Source of the DNA: UBA6772 sp965183875
GTDB lineage: Bacteria > Bacteroidota > Bacteroidia > Flavobacteriales > UBA7430
Assembly: GCA_965183875.1 (NCBI GenBank)
Contig: CBCYMK010000006.1
Coordinates: forward strand, 1 to 64,000
Direction of reading: 5' to 3'
Length of the DNA stretch: 64,000 nucleotides
Shown here: positions 8,524 through 17,449 of the stretch, piece after piece
How the letters are laid out: each line of letters starts with the position of its first letter
Position numbering within the stretch: the first letter of the stretch is position 1
Made by a program: the position numbers and the translations under genes
Notes under the pieces: generated by a model
Told to the model about the DNA's origin: nothing
Seen by the model: the letters and a program-made list of their open reading frames with translations, nothing else
The model's database searches: none

Positions 8524-9574
8524 ATGAGTATATTCGAAAATAAAGATCAGGAGTTTACACCTATATCTAAATTAGGTGAGTTTGGATTAATCGACTTGAT
8601 TACCAAAGAGGTAAAACGTTATAATAACACTATTATTAAAGGTGTGGGTGATGATGCTGCAGTGCTAAAAATTGGTGATTTGTGTCAGCTCGTTTCTACC
8701 GATTTGTTAGTAGAGGGAGTGCATTTCGATTTAGCATATGCCCCATTAAAACATTTAGGTTATAAGGCGGTAGTTGTAAATTTATCTGATATATGCGCGA
8801 TGAACGCTATTCCTACGCATGTCACAGTTTCTTTAGCAATGTCTAATCGTTTTCCTGTTGAGGCGGTAGAGGAGTTGTATGCCGGTATTCGATTGGCTTG
8901 TGAGCAGTATAAGGTAGATTTAATTGGTGGCGACACTACAAAGCTCTACTTCTGGTTTGATGATTAGTGTCACTGCTATGGGTACCGCTAAAGAAGAGGA
9001 TATTGTCTATCGTTCGGGTGCTAAAGAGAAGGATTTAATTGTGGTTTCTGGCGATTTGGGTGCAGCTTATTTGGGGCTCCAGATTTTAGAAAGAGAAAAA
9101 GCAGTCTTTATGGAAGATAAAAACATGCAGCCCGATCTTCACGGCTCTGAGTATGTGCTAGAAAGACAGTTAAAGCCAGAAGCTCGACGCGATATTGTTG
9201 AAATGTTTAAGGAGATGGATTTAGTCCCTACTTCCATGATCGATGTATCAGACGGCTTGTCTTCTGAGTTATTGCACTTAGCCAAGGCTTCTGATTTGGG
9301 CTTGCAGGTTTACGAGGAAAAAATCCCTTGCGACCCTACTGTTATGTCTATTGCTGAAGAGTTTAAATTGAATGGGGTTACTTGTGCGTTAAATGGTGGT
9401 GAGGATTACGAATTGCTCTTTACGGTGGCTCAAAAAGATTACGATAAAATAAAAGCAAATCCGAATATGACGGTGATCGGTTATATGGTTGATAAGGCTT
9501 CTGGGACAAATTTAATTAGTCACGATGCAAAAGTTTTTCCTTTAACTGCGCAGGGTTGGACTTCTCATGAGTAA
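8524..9574 (+). CDS. thiL: ThiL, thiamine-monophosphate kinase (one apparent 1-base frameshift)
   Basis: ThiL phosphorylates thiamine monophosphate to the cofactor thiamine diphosphate. The N-terminal part has FGLIDLI, GVGDDAAVL (about 40-48) and STDLLVEGVHFD. The frame breaks at AAA 8940-8942, after DLIGGDTT: dropping one A restores TTSSTSGLMISVTAMG and the rest of the enzyme (IDVSDGLSSEL, LNGGEDYELLF). Corrected length is 349 aa, normal for the family. The change is a single base in a homopolymer, as in sufB, so an error is likelier than a pseudogene. Divergent from the SUF operon; monocistronic, ending at the terminator at 9748-9774. Confidence 0.92.
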
Positions 9575-9740
9575 AAATAAATAATTTATTTTTACAAAAA
9601 CGAAAGTTTGGCACGCTAATTGTTATATGACTTTATAAGATGTTAAAGTTTCTTTTTTAAGTGGTTTTTTTAAAGATTTAACATTCTAAAATGTACTTCT
9701 ATTACATTGGGGGATTTAGTGGAAGAATTTAGTTAATACA

Positions 9741-9774
9741 AAAAAAAGGGAAGCGTTTTGCTTCCCTTTTTTTT
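9741..9774. terminator. Bidirectional terminator between thiL and the hydrolase gene
   Basis: Stem gggaagc (9748-9754) / gcttccc (9760-9766) with a 5-base loop, flanked by A7-8 on the left and T8 on the right, so it can end transcripts from both convergent genes. The 166 bases between thiL and this hairpin hold no gene that I can see. Confidence 0.85.
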
Positions 9775-10549
9775 ATGCGATTACTTTTTTCAATACTTCT
9801 ATTAAGCGACTGGTGTTTTCCCAATGACTCATGTGTCCAGCATTTTCAATTTCTATAAAATCAGCTTTATTGGTTTGTGCTTCAGTTTTTAAATTTTGTA
9901 TTGGAAGGAGAGGGTCTAGTATTCCAGCAATATAGGTCTTTTTACAGCGTAGACTATTTAGTTCACAATTGTGATCTGTTCGATACTGCATAGCTCTAAG
10001 CGCATTTATTATTCCCTTAGGGTTTAAGTCTTCGGCATCTTTCCTCATCTTTTGGATTTTTGATGCACAATTTTTAAGTGATAGTTCAGAGAATAAAAAA
10101 GGGATTGCTGTTTTTAAGTAAATGTTTTTTTTTTCTTTCACCGCTGATATAGCCCGGTTCCGATCCTTTTTTTTCAGTTCAGAATCTGCACCTGCTGTAG
10201 AATGAAATAAGATAATATGATTCACCTTTTCTGGACTTATCTTAGCTAACTCTAGCGCAATATACCCACCCATTGAATGACCAATTATGGTAAATGAATC
10301 TACTTTAAGCTGTTTGATTAATACATGTATCTCTGCTGCGTAGCCCTTAATAGAAGAATCTCCCTCTTTATAGGCTGTCTTACCAAAACCGGGTAAGTCC
10401 ATTCTAATTACTCGATGTGTTTTCAGTAGCTCTACAGCTATGCCGTCCCACATTTCTAGGTTTTCTAAAAAACCGTGAATTAAGATCACAGTCTCGCCAG
10501 AGCCTTCGGATTTGTAATGCAGACTATCGTTTACGTAATTAGGTTTCAT
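9773..10549 (-). CDS. Alpha/beta hydrolase
   Basis: 258 aa alpha/beta-hydrolase fold. Oxyanion motif HG at 25-26, nucleophile Ser92 in GHSMGG, acid Asp212 (AGILDP) and His239 (NAGHMSHW) give a complete catalytic triad. No signal peptide, so cytoplasmic. It follows the aminopeptidase P gene by 21 bases and is probably cotranscribed. The esterase/lipase-like family is too broad to infer a substrate. Confidence 0.85.
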   Translation of the reverse strand: MKPNYVNDSLHYKSEGSGETVILIHGFLENLEMWDGIAVELLKTHRVIRMDLPGFGKTAYKEGDSSIKGYAAEIHVLIKQLKVDSFTIIGHSMGGYIALELAKISPEKVNHIILFHSTAGADSELKKKDRNRAISAVKEKKNIYLKTAIPFLFSELSLKNCASKIQKMRKDAEDLNPKGIINALRAMQYRTDHNCELNSLRCKKTYIAGILDPLLPIQNLKTEAQTNKADFIEIENAGHMSHWENTSRLIEVLKKVIA

Positions 10550-10570
10550 TTAGCGTTTCTGATCCACAAA

Positions 10571-11860
10571 TTACTTAGCCATCAAGGCTTCAATTTCATC
10601 CGCTTCTAAGGGAATACTTCCCATAAGATCGTTGGGTCCACTGTTTGTAACGAGCACATCGTTTTCTAAACGAATCCCTAAGTTTTCTTCAGGGATATAT
10701 ATTCCAGGTTCACAGGTAAATACCATTCCAGCTTCAATTGGAGTAGTCCACGAACCTACATCGTGTACGTCTAATCCTAAATAATGGGAGGTACCGTGCA
10801 TAAAGTATTTTTTATAGGCTGGCCATTCTGGTTTTTGATTGTCTATATCTTCCTGAGATATTAATCCTAAGCACAGTAATTCCTTTTCCATTAATTTTCC
10901 AACTTCCTGGTGGTATTCGTGTAAGAAGTTACCCGGTACAAGCATTTTTGTAGCGGCTTTCATTACACGTAAAACGGCATTGTATACCTCTTTTTGTCTC
11001 GCAGTAAATTTCCCATTTACAGGAATACAACGAGTCATATCTGAGGCGTAGTTCGCATACTCTGCACCGAAGTCCATTAGAATTACATCCCCGTCTTTAC
11101 AAGGCTTATTATTGTCGATATAATGTAATACACAAGCGCTCTCTCCAGAGGCTATGATTGGAGTGTAAGCAAAGCCACGCGATCTGTTACGTATAAATTC
11201 GTGTATCACATCAGCTTCAATTTCATATTCCATCACCCCTGGTTTAATAGTTTTTAGAATTCTTCTAAAAGCTGCTTCAGTGAGTTTGCATGCTTTTTGA
11301 ATTAATTCTATTTCTATAGGGTCTTTAATAGCACGAATTTTGTGCATTATAGGTGCGGCTCTTTCGAAGCTGTGTAGTGGGTAAGATTCTCTGATCCATT
11401 TACCAAAACGTACATCTCTAGTCTCAACTTCTATATTTGCACGTAGGTGTTCGTTGCTATTTAAGTAAACGTGTTCTGCTTCGCTCATTAATGTTTTTAA
11501 AACCGATTCTAGCTGATCTATCCAGTAAACAGTTTTAATACCTGATGTTTCGAAGGCTTGTTTTTTATCGAGTTTCGCTCCTTCCCAAACAGCTATATGT
11601 TCGTTGGTTTCTTTAAGGAATAAAATTTCTTTGTGCTTAGCATGAAAATAATCTGGGAAGATTACCAATATAGACTCTTCTTGGTCTACTCCAGAAAGGT
11701 GGAAAATATCATTGTTCTGACGAAAGTCCATCGTACCATCTGCGTTGGTTGGCATGATGTCGTTAGAGTTAAATATAGCAATAGAATTAGCTTTTAATTC
11801 TGTACAAAAACGTTGTCTATTTCTAACAAATAACTGGCGGTCTATTTTCTCGTATTTCAT
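10571..11860 (-). CDS. pepP: Aminopeptidase P family protein (Xaa-Pro aminopeptidase)
   Basis: 429 aa 'pita-bread' metallopeptidase (M24B) that removes N-terminal residues preceding proline. The N-terminal AMP_N domain covers about residues 1-140. The five metal ligands are visible: Asp263 and Asp274 (DFGAEY...SDMTR), His359 (HGTSHYLG), Glu384 (CEPGIY) and Glu399 (RLEND). No signal peptide. A TATATTTG box on the same strand at 11891-11898 gives a leader of about 26-30 nt. First gene of a two-gene unit with the hydrolase. Confidence 0.92.
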   Translation of the reverse strand: MKYEKIDRQLFVRNRQRFCTELKANSIAIFNSNDIMPTNADGTMDFRQNNDIFHLSGVDQEESILVIFPDYFHAKHKEILFLKETNEHIAVWEGAKLDKKQAFETSGIKTVYWIDQLESVLKTLMSEAEHVYLNSNEHLRANIEVETRDVRFGKWIRESYPLHSFERAAPIMHKIRAIKDPIEIELIQKACKLTEAAFRRILKTIKPGVMEYEIEADVIHEFIRNRSRGFAYTPIIASGESACVLHYIDNNKPCKDGDVILMDFGAEYANYASDMTRCIPVNGKFTARQKEVYNAVLRVMKAATKMLVPGNFLHEYHQEVGKLMEKELLCLGLISQEDIDNQKPEWPAYKKYFMHGTSHYLGLDVHDVGSWTTPIEAGMVFTCEPGIYIPEENLGIRLENDVLVTNSGPNDLMGSIPLEADEIEALMAK

Positions 11861-11890
11861 GCGTATTGTTTTTCAATTTAATTGATCTAA

Positions 11891-11898
11891 CAAATATA
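11891..11898 (-). promoter_or_regulatory. -7 box TATATTTG of the aminopeptidase P gene
   Basis: Exact TAnnTTTG match on the minus strand, 30 bases before the ATG at 11860. It lies in the short gap after the end of rodA. Confidence 0.5.
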
Positions 11899-11957
11899 GT
11901 AGGAAAATGAAGATAACGGAGTTAAGTAGTTAAGAATTTAGAGAAGGTATAGATTCC

Positions 11958-13220
11958 CTATCGTAAAATATCCATTCGATAGGCGTCGAGCTTAATGAAA
12001 ATAAACAGCAGAATACTAAAGCCCCATAAAGAGGATCCTCCATAACTAAAAAAGGGTAGTGGGATACCTATTACGGGCATAATGCCTATAGTCATGGCTA
12101 TATTAATAAAAAAGTGACAGAATAAAATTGTTGCTACCCCATAGCCATACACTCTACTAAAGGTAGATCGCTGTCGTTCGGCTAGAATGATGAGTCTAAA
12201 AAGAAGGCCAATAAACAAACCTACTGTAATTATTGATCCTATAAAGCCCCATTCTTCTCCAATGGTACAAAAGATAAAATCGGTGCTTTGTTCGGGTACG
12301 AAATTAAATTTCGTTTGTGTTCCCTCTAAGAAACCTTTTCCTGTAAATCCTCCCGAGCCAATAGCTATTTTAGATTGGTGTAAATTATATCCCGCTCCGT
12401 GAATATCATCAATTTTACCGAGTATCAAATCTATTCTATTGCGCTGATGTGGCCTTAAGATGTCGTTATATAAGTAGCCTACAGACTGTATAAATCCTAA
12501 TCCCAACACTAGACTTATAATTGCTGGTTTTATAGAGTTTCTACTTTTTTTAAGTAAGTAGGAAAAACCAATTGCTACAACAGCAATTATAATTGTTGCT
12601 GTTAGCACTTCGAACTTTAGTGTTATAATAAATAATGTAATAGCAAGGCCTACTATGGTAAGGTATACAGACGGAACTCCTTCTCTAAAAAGCACTAAAA
12701 ATAACGACGCAAATACAATTGCCGACCCAGCATCAGGCTGTAACATTATTAATAAAATAGGCAGTCCTAAAATTGCCATAGCACGTAATTGTGTATCTAG
12801 CTTACTTAGGTTGGTGTTTAATTGACTTAGGTATTTACTGAGTGCTAGGAGCACTCCTACTTTAGCGAATTCTGATGGTTGCATACTAAAGCTACCTAAG
12901 TCGTACCATGATTTAGCACCTCCAATTTCTTTCCCTATAATGAGTACACCTATTAATAGGAGTACCATAAGTGCGTATATAAGATAGGAGAAGGTGGTGT
13001 AAAATTTTCCGTCAAGGAGTAATATAAAGAAAACCCATATACAGGAAGTACCAATCCAAAACAACTGTTTTCCTGGCTCAGCCTGCATTGAAATAAGGTT
13101 TAATGTACCCTCACCATAATTAGCTGCATAAATATTTAACCAGCCAAAAACCAGCATTGCTAGAAATATGAATACTAGAGTCCAGTCGATATTAGCAAAG
13201 AAAGTTTTATTATTTCGCAT
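11958..13220 (-). CDS. rodA: RodA, SEDS-family peptidoglycan glycosyltransferase
   Basis: 420 aa with about ten hydrophobic segments. It carries the SEDS-family motifs GAKSWYDLGSFSMQPSEFAK (about 110-129), TDFIFCTIGEEWGF and GIPLPFFSYGGSSLWG near the C-terminus. RodA polymerises lipid II in the elongasome together with the transpeptidase PBP2, which is encoded immediately upstream; the two genes overlap by 11 bases. Inner membrane. Start MRNNKTFFANIDW fits the family. Confidence 0.95.
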   Translation of the reverse strand: MRNNKTFFANIDWTLVFIFLAMLVFGWLNIYAANYGEGTLNLISMQAEPGKQLFWIGTSCIWVFFILLLDGKFYTTFSYLIYALMVLLLIGVLIIGKEIGGAKSWYDLGSFSMQPSEFAKVGVLLALSKYLSQLNTNLSKLDTQLRAMAILGLPILLIMLQPDAGSAIVFASLFLVLFREGVPSVYLTIVGLAITLFIITLKFEVLTATIIIAVVAIGFSYLLKKSRNSIKPAIISLVLGLGFIQSVGYLYNDILRPHQRNRIDLILGKIDDIHGAGYNLHQSKIAIGSGGFTGKGFLEGTQTKFNFVPEQSTDFIFCTIGEEWGFIGSIITVGLFIGLLFRLIILAERQRSTFSRVYGYGVATILFCHFFINIAMTIGIMPVIGIPLPFFSYGGSSLWGFSILLFIFIKLDAYRMDILR

Positions 13221-15042
13221 TTTCAGTAGCCATTAAGTTTCCATTCAAAATAAATTCTTCCTGTTTTGTATTGCTAATTTCTCCGGTGAGGTATTTTTCA
13301 ATCATTAAACTAGCAATTGGTGCTGCCCAGGTAGACCCCCAACCTCCATTTTCAACATAAACTGCTAAAGCTATTTGTGGGTTGTCTTTAGGAGCAAATG
13401 CTATAAATATCGAATGGTCATCGCCATGTGGGTTTTCTGCGGTTCCTGTTTTACCACATATTTCAATATCTTTAAGACGGGCTGTTTTTGCAGTACCGTG
13501 TTTACCTGTAAATACTCTTTCCATTCCGTTAATAACTGTGCTGAAATGTTTTGTGTCTATACTCGTATATTTTGGAGTATTATATGTGCTGTCGTTTAGC
13601 GGATTACCATCAACCTTGCGAACAATATGTGGGGTGTAATAAAGCCCTCTATTGGCTATTGCCGCACACATATTTGCCATTTGTATTGGCGATACAACTA
13701 AAGCATCTTGTCCTATAGCTAGTGAAATTACAGTAGGTGCTTTCCAACCTCTTTTTCCGTATTGTTGGTTGTAAAAATCTACCGTTGGTACTCTTCCTTT
13801 ACGACCGTTATAAAGATCGTTGTTTAAGAAATTTCCTAAGCCAAAACTCAGTACGTGGTTTCTCCAGTTGTCGTATCCTTCTACTGCGGTAGGATATTTA
13901 TCTACTATACGTCTAAAGGTATTACAGTAGTAAGCATTGCAAGATTGCTCAATAGATTCGAGTAGGTTCAAAGGAGAGCGGTGTGCATGGCAGCCAATTT
14001 TAAGTTTAGCACTAAATCGCCATCCTTCATCACAGTTAAATTTCGTTCCTTGATAAATCACATCTTCCTGTAAGCCTATAAGTGCATTAACTAATTTAAA
14101 GGTGGACCCCGGTGGGTATTCAGCTAATAAACTCCTGTCGTAAAGGGGTTTATTAAGGTCCTTATACATTTTATTGAAGTTGGGAGATCTAGAGCGGCCT
14201 ACCAGTAAGTTCGGGTCGTAATATGGGCTGCTAACTAGCGAAAGTATTTCTCCTGTTGCCGGTTCTATAGCTACAATACTTCCTTTTTTGTTTAGCATTA
14301 ATTGCTCTGCATATTTTTGTAACTGAATATCTATGCTGAGTTCAATATCTTTCCCATTTACTGCTAAGCTATCGTATTTCCCATTGGCAAAACTCCCTTT
14401 CGGTCTGTTCCATACATCTCGAATTAGGTATTTTGTTCCCTGTACACCACGTAGGTCTTTTTCGTAAGAATTTTCTACCCCAGAGATTCCATAATTATCA
14501 TTTCTCTTATAATAGTGGTCCTTTTTCAAAATATAATCGGGCACCTGACTAACATAACCTAAAATATGTGCTGCACTACTCTCAGGATATTGCCGCATAG
14601 TTCGTTCTTGAAGGTAAAAACCTGGGAAGTCGTATAACTTTTCTTGTAGCTGTGCAGCGGTTTGTTTAGAGATCTCTTTCAGAAATAATGAGGCTTTACG
14701 TGTAGAGTAGCGCTTTGCTCTATCGAGGTATTTATTAAAATAGTCAAGTTCAATATCTATTATTTCACAAAGTGCTAGTGTGTCTAAGTGTTTAATTTGC
14801 CTTGGAGTTACCATGAGGTCATATGCCCTTTGGTTACTTACCAACAAAACCCCTTCTCTATCATATATATACCCTCTTTCTGGATAGATGGTTACTGCTT
14901 TAATTACATTGTTTTCTGCAGAAATCTTATAAGAGTCATTTAGGACTTGTATACCGAAAAGTGTGATTAATAATAACAAGCCACTCCCTCCGAAGAGAAA
15001 GTAAAAAAACAACCTTCTATCTGCGAACTTATTCCTACTCAT
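13210..15042 (-). CDS. mrdA: Penicillin-binding protein 2 (MrdA), elongasome transpeptidase
   Basis: 610 aa class B PBP. One N-terminal membrane anchor (about residues 12-32), a PBP dimerisation domain (motif ERGYIYDREG at 55-64), and a transpeptidase domain with Ser313-x-x-Lys316 (GSTFK), a SCN motif (SCNAYY) and KTGT (CGKTGTAENP). It cross-links glycan strands made by RodA. It overlaps mreD by 4 bases and rodA by 11, so the whole mreBCD-mrdA-rodA cluster is likely one transcript. Confidence 0.95.
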   Translation of the reverse strand: MSRNKFADRRLFFYFLFGGSGLLLLITLFGIQVLNDSYKISAENNVIKAVTIYPERGYIYDREGVLLVSNQRAYDLMVTPRQIKHLDTLALCEIIDIELDYFNKYLDRAKRYSTRKASLFLKEISKQTAAQLQEKLYDFPGFYLQERTMRQYPESSAAHILGYVSQVPDYILKKDHYYKRNDNYGISGVENSYEKDLRGVQGTKYLIRDVWNRPKGSFANGKYDSLAVNGKDIELSIDIQLQKYAEQLMLNKKGSIVAIEPATGEILSLVSSPYYDPNLLVGRSRSPNFNKMYKDLNKPLYDRSLLAEYPPGSTFKLVNALIGLQEDVIYQGTKFNCDEGWRFSAKLKIGCHAHRSPLNLLESIEQSCNAYYCNTFRRIVDKYPTAVEGYDNWRNHVLSFGLGNFLNNDLYNGRKGRVPTVDFYNQQYGKRGWKAPTVISLAIGQDALVVSPIQMANMCAAIANRGLYYTPHIVRKVDGNPLNDSTYNTPKYTSIDTKHFSTVINGMERVFTGKHGTAKTARLKDIEICGKTGTAENPHGDDHSIFIAFAPKDNPQIALAVYVENGGWGSTWAAPIASLMIEKYLTGEISNTKQEEFILNGNLMATENAK

Positions 15043-15548
15043 CTTCTATTATCGTTTGGGCGTAAAGATTCTATAAGAATAATAATTAGTAAACTGAATA
15101 CTACACTACTTAATGTTCTCCCTAAGGTGTCGAAAAATTCACTCAACCTAAACGCTTCAAGGTAAAATAAGGTAAAGTGATGTACTGTGCATGAAATTCC
15201 GGCATAGGTGAAAAATCGTCCGAACCGAAGTTGCTTAATACTTATTGCTTCTAAGTCCTCTCCTCCTTTAATAGATACTAGCGAAAGAATACCGGGTCGT
15301 ATATAGGCAAGGAGTACCGTAGCTGCTGTATGTATACCGTAGCTGTCTGATAATGTATCAATTGTTAATCCCAATATAAATCCCAGTATCAATACCAGCG
15401 CTTTAGGTAGCTTAGGGGGAAGTAGCATGATGAATAAAATATAAACGTAGGGGTTTATATAGCCACTAATTTGTAGGTTGTTTAGAAAGAATACCTGAAG
15501 ACAGACTAGAGAAAAGAAACGAATAATATGTTGGCTGGACTTATTCAA
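15039..15548 (-). CDS. mreD: MreD, rod shape-determining membrane protein
   Basis: 169 aa, strongly hydrophobic with five to six predicted membrane segments and little sequence signature, as is usual for MreD. The assignment rests mainly on position between mreC (8-base overlap) and mrdA (4-base overlap). The block LGFILGLTIDTLSDSYGIH is typical of the Bacteroidota form. It connects the cytoplasmic MreB filament with the periplasmic synthases. Confidence 0.88.
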   Translation of the reverse strand: MNKSSQHIIRFFSLVCLQVFFLNNLQISGYINPYVYILFIMLLPPKLPKALVLILGFILGLTIDTLSDSYGIHTAATVLLAYIRPGILSLVSIKGGEDLEAISIKQLRFGRFFTYAGISCTVHHFTLFYLEAFRLSEFFDTLGRTLSSVVFSLLIIILIESLRPNDNRR

Positions 15549-16338
15549 TTTGATTCTTTTCTAGGGTTTGACGTTCTGTTTTGTGTAGGTTCTTTATGAT
15601 GTATACATAGTCTATATTAGAATAGTCTACACTTAAATCAACTTCAATATTATAAAAGTTCTCGCTAGGTAATCGTTCAAACCTATTGATTGTTCCTATA
15701 GGGATTCCCTCCGGAAATATGCTAGAATAGCTATTTGTTATAAGGCTGTCTCCCACAGAAATAGGAGCGTATTTTTCTATTGATTGCAATTGAGCAAAGT
15801 CTGCAGATTTTCCATCCCAGTGGAGTTCGCCAAAGTGATTTGATTTACGGAACCTCGTACTTATAACGGTGTTTTTATTCAGGACACTCATCACGGTAGC
15901 GTAATGTGTGCTCACCTCTCTTATAATTCCAATTACACCACTGCTATTACATACGCCCATTCCGCTCTCCAGACCGTGTAAGCTTCCTTTATTAAGGGTT
16001 AAGTAGTTACTCCTTTTATTATAGGAGTTCTTAATTACCTTGGCAGAAATATATTGGTACTGTTGGTTTGGCCTTGGGAGAATTGATTGGACTCTTTTTA
16101 AATTTTTTAGTCGTGCATTTTCTTCGGCCAGAAGCGTATTTACCTTTTTTAGAGAAAAATACTCGGTTGCGTTATTTGTTCCTTCGAGAAGTTGTCCAGA
16201 CCAAACTGCTGAGGAATTTGCTAAACGAGAAGACTGGTAGTAGTGACTTTGAACTAACATCCCCATGGCAGTAATTTCCATGAGCATAAACATGAAAAAT
16301 ACATGATGCCTGATGAAAAATGCAATTAAAGTACGCAT
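15541..16338 (-). CDS. mreC: MreC, rod shape-determining protein
   Basis: 265 aa: one N-terminal membrane segment (FFIRHHVFFMFMLMEITAM), a coiled-coil stretch (about 60-80, KKVNTLLAEENARLKNL), then the beta-domain with the family block SLHGLESGMGVCNSSGVIG. MreC forms the periplasmic scaffold of the elongasome. 14 bases downstream of mreB and overlapping mreD. Confidence 0.93.
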   Translation of the reverse strand: MRTLIAFFIRHHVFFMFMLMEITAMGMLVQSHYYQSSRLANSSAVWSGQLLEGTNNATEYFSLKKVNTLLAEENARLKNLKRVQSILPRPNQQYQYISAKVIKNSYNKRSNYLTLNKGSLHGLESGMGVCNSSGVIGIIREVSTHYATVMSVLNKNTVISTRFRKSNHFGELHWDGKSADFAQLQSIEKYAPISVGDSLITNSYSSIFPEGIPIGTINRFERLPSENFYNIEVDLSVDYSNIDYVYIIKNLHKTERQTLEKNQIE

Positions 16339-16352
16339 GTGTTAGTGGGAGT

Positions 16353-17378
16353 CTATTTCATTAAGAAACTAAACGATGCTATGTTTTTTAGCGCGATCCC
16401 AGTACCTCGAACAACCGCTCTAAGTGGGTCCTCTGCTACATAAACAGGTAGTTCTGTTTTTTTAGAAATTCGGTCATCTAAGCCTCTAAGCATAGAACCA
16501 CCACCTGCTAAATAAATACCCGTATTGTATATATCGGCTGCTAATTCTGGTGGAGTCATAGCCAATGCTTGCATTACTGCATCTTCTACTTGAATGATAG
16601 ATTTGTTTAGTGCTTTAGCAATTTCACCACTAGAAACACTTATTTGTTTGGGTTTCCCGGTCATTAAATCACGCCCTTGAACAGGGTAGTCTTCAGGAGG
16701 GTTTTCTAACTCTTCCACAGCTGAACCAACATGGATTTTAATTTTTTCTGCTGTTCTTTCCCCGACAAATAAATTGTGTTGTGTGCGCATATAGTAAACA
16801 ATATCGCTGGTGAATACATCTCCTGCAACTTTTATCGACTTGTCGCATACGATACCACCTAAGGCCAAGACGGCTATTTCTGTAGTGCCACCACCTATAT
16901 CGATAATCATATTTCCTTTTGGTTCAAGAACATCAATACCGATACCAATAGCAGCTGCCATAGGTTCGTGTATTAGGTAAACTTCCTTGGCACCAATTTG
17001 TTCTGCCGAGTCTTTTACGGCACGTTCTTCCACTTGTGTAATCCCAGAAGGAATACAAATTACCATGCGTAAAGAAGGAGAAAAGAATCTGCTTTTTAGG
17101 TTTGGGATGGTGCGAACGAGTTCCCTAATCATTTGTTCGGATGCACCAAAGTCGGCAATAACCCCGTCTTTAAGTGGTCGGATCGTTTTTATTCCAGGGT
17201 GCGATTTTCCATGCATCTGTTGAGCTCTTTTTCCAACCGCAATAATTTTTTCGGTTTTACGGTCCATTGCTACAATCGATGGTTGATCTACAACAACTTT
17301 ATCGTTATGAATGATAAGTGTATTTGCTGTACCAAGATCAATTGCTATGTCTTGGCTCATGAAGTCGAACAATCCCAT
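16353..17378 (-). CDS. mreB: MreB, actin-like rod-shape protein
   Basis: 341 aa actin fold. Phosphate-binding loops IDLGTANT (about 13-20) and DIGGGTTEIAVL (about 161-172), and the adenosine motif LAGGGSMLRGL, are all intact. It polymerises on the inner membrane and positions PBP2/RodA. First gene of the shape cluster. The purH terminator ends just upstream (17402-17436), so mreB should have its own promoter in the 17379-17401 region or read through; I see no perfect -7 box there. Confidence 0.97.
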   Translation of the reverse strand: MGLFDFMSQDIAIDLGTANTLIIHNDKVVVDQPSIVAMDRKTEKIIAVGKRAQQMHGKSHPGIKTIRPLKDGVIADFGASEQMIRELVRTIPNLKSRFFSPSLRMVICIPSGITQVEERAVKDSAEQIGAKEVYLIHEPMAAAIGIGIDVLEPKGNMIIDIGGGTTEIAVLALGGIVCDKSIKVAGDVFTSDIVYYMRTQHNLFVGERTAEKIKIHVGSAVEELENPPEDYPVQGRDLMTGKPKQISVSSGEIAKALNKSIIQVEDAVMQALAMTPPELAADIYNTGIYLAGGGSMLRGLDDRISKKTELPVYVAEDPLRAVVRGTGIALKNIASFSFLMK

Positions 17379-17401
17379 GCTTATTTGTTTAGGGTATTAA
17401 A

Positions 17402-17436
17402 AAAATAGTCTAGGAATGCTCATTGAGCATTCCTAG
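17402..17436 (-). terminator. Terminator after purH
   Basis: A perfect 13-bp stem (17410-17422 / 17424-17436, arm CTAGGAATGCTCA) is followed on the minus strand by U7 (17399-17405). It lies 14 bases beyond the purH stop and separates purH from mreB on the same strand. Confidence 0.85.
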
Positions 17437-17449
17437 AGAAATATAAATT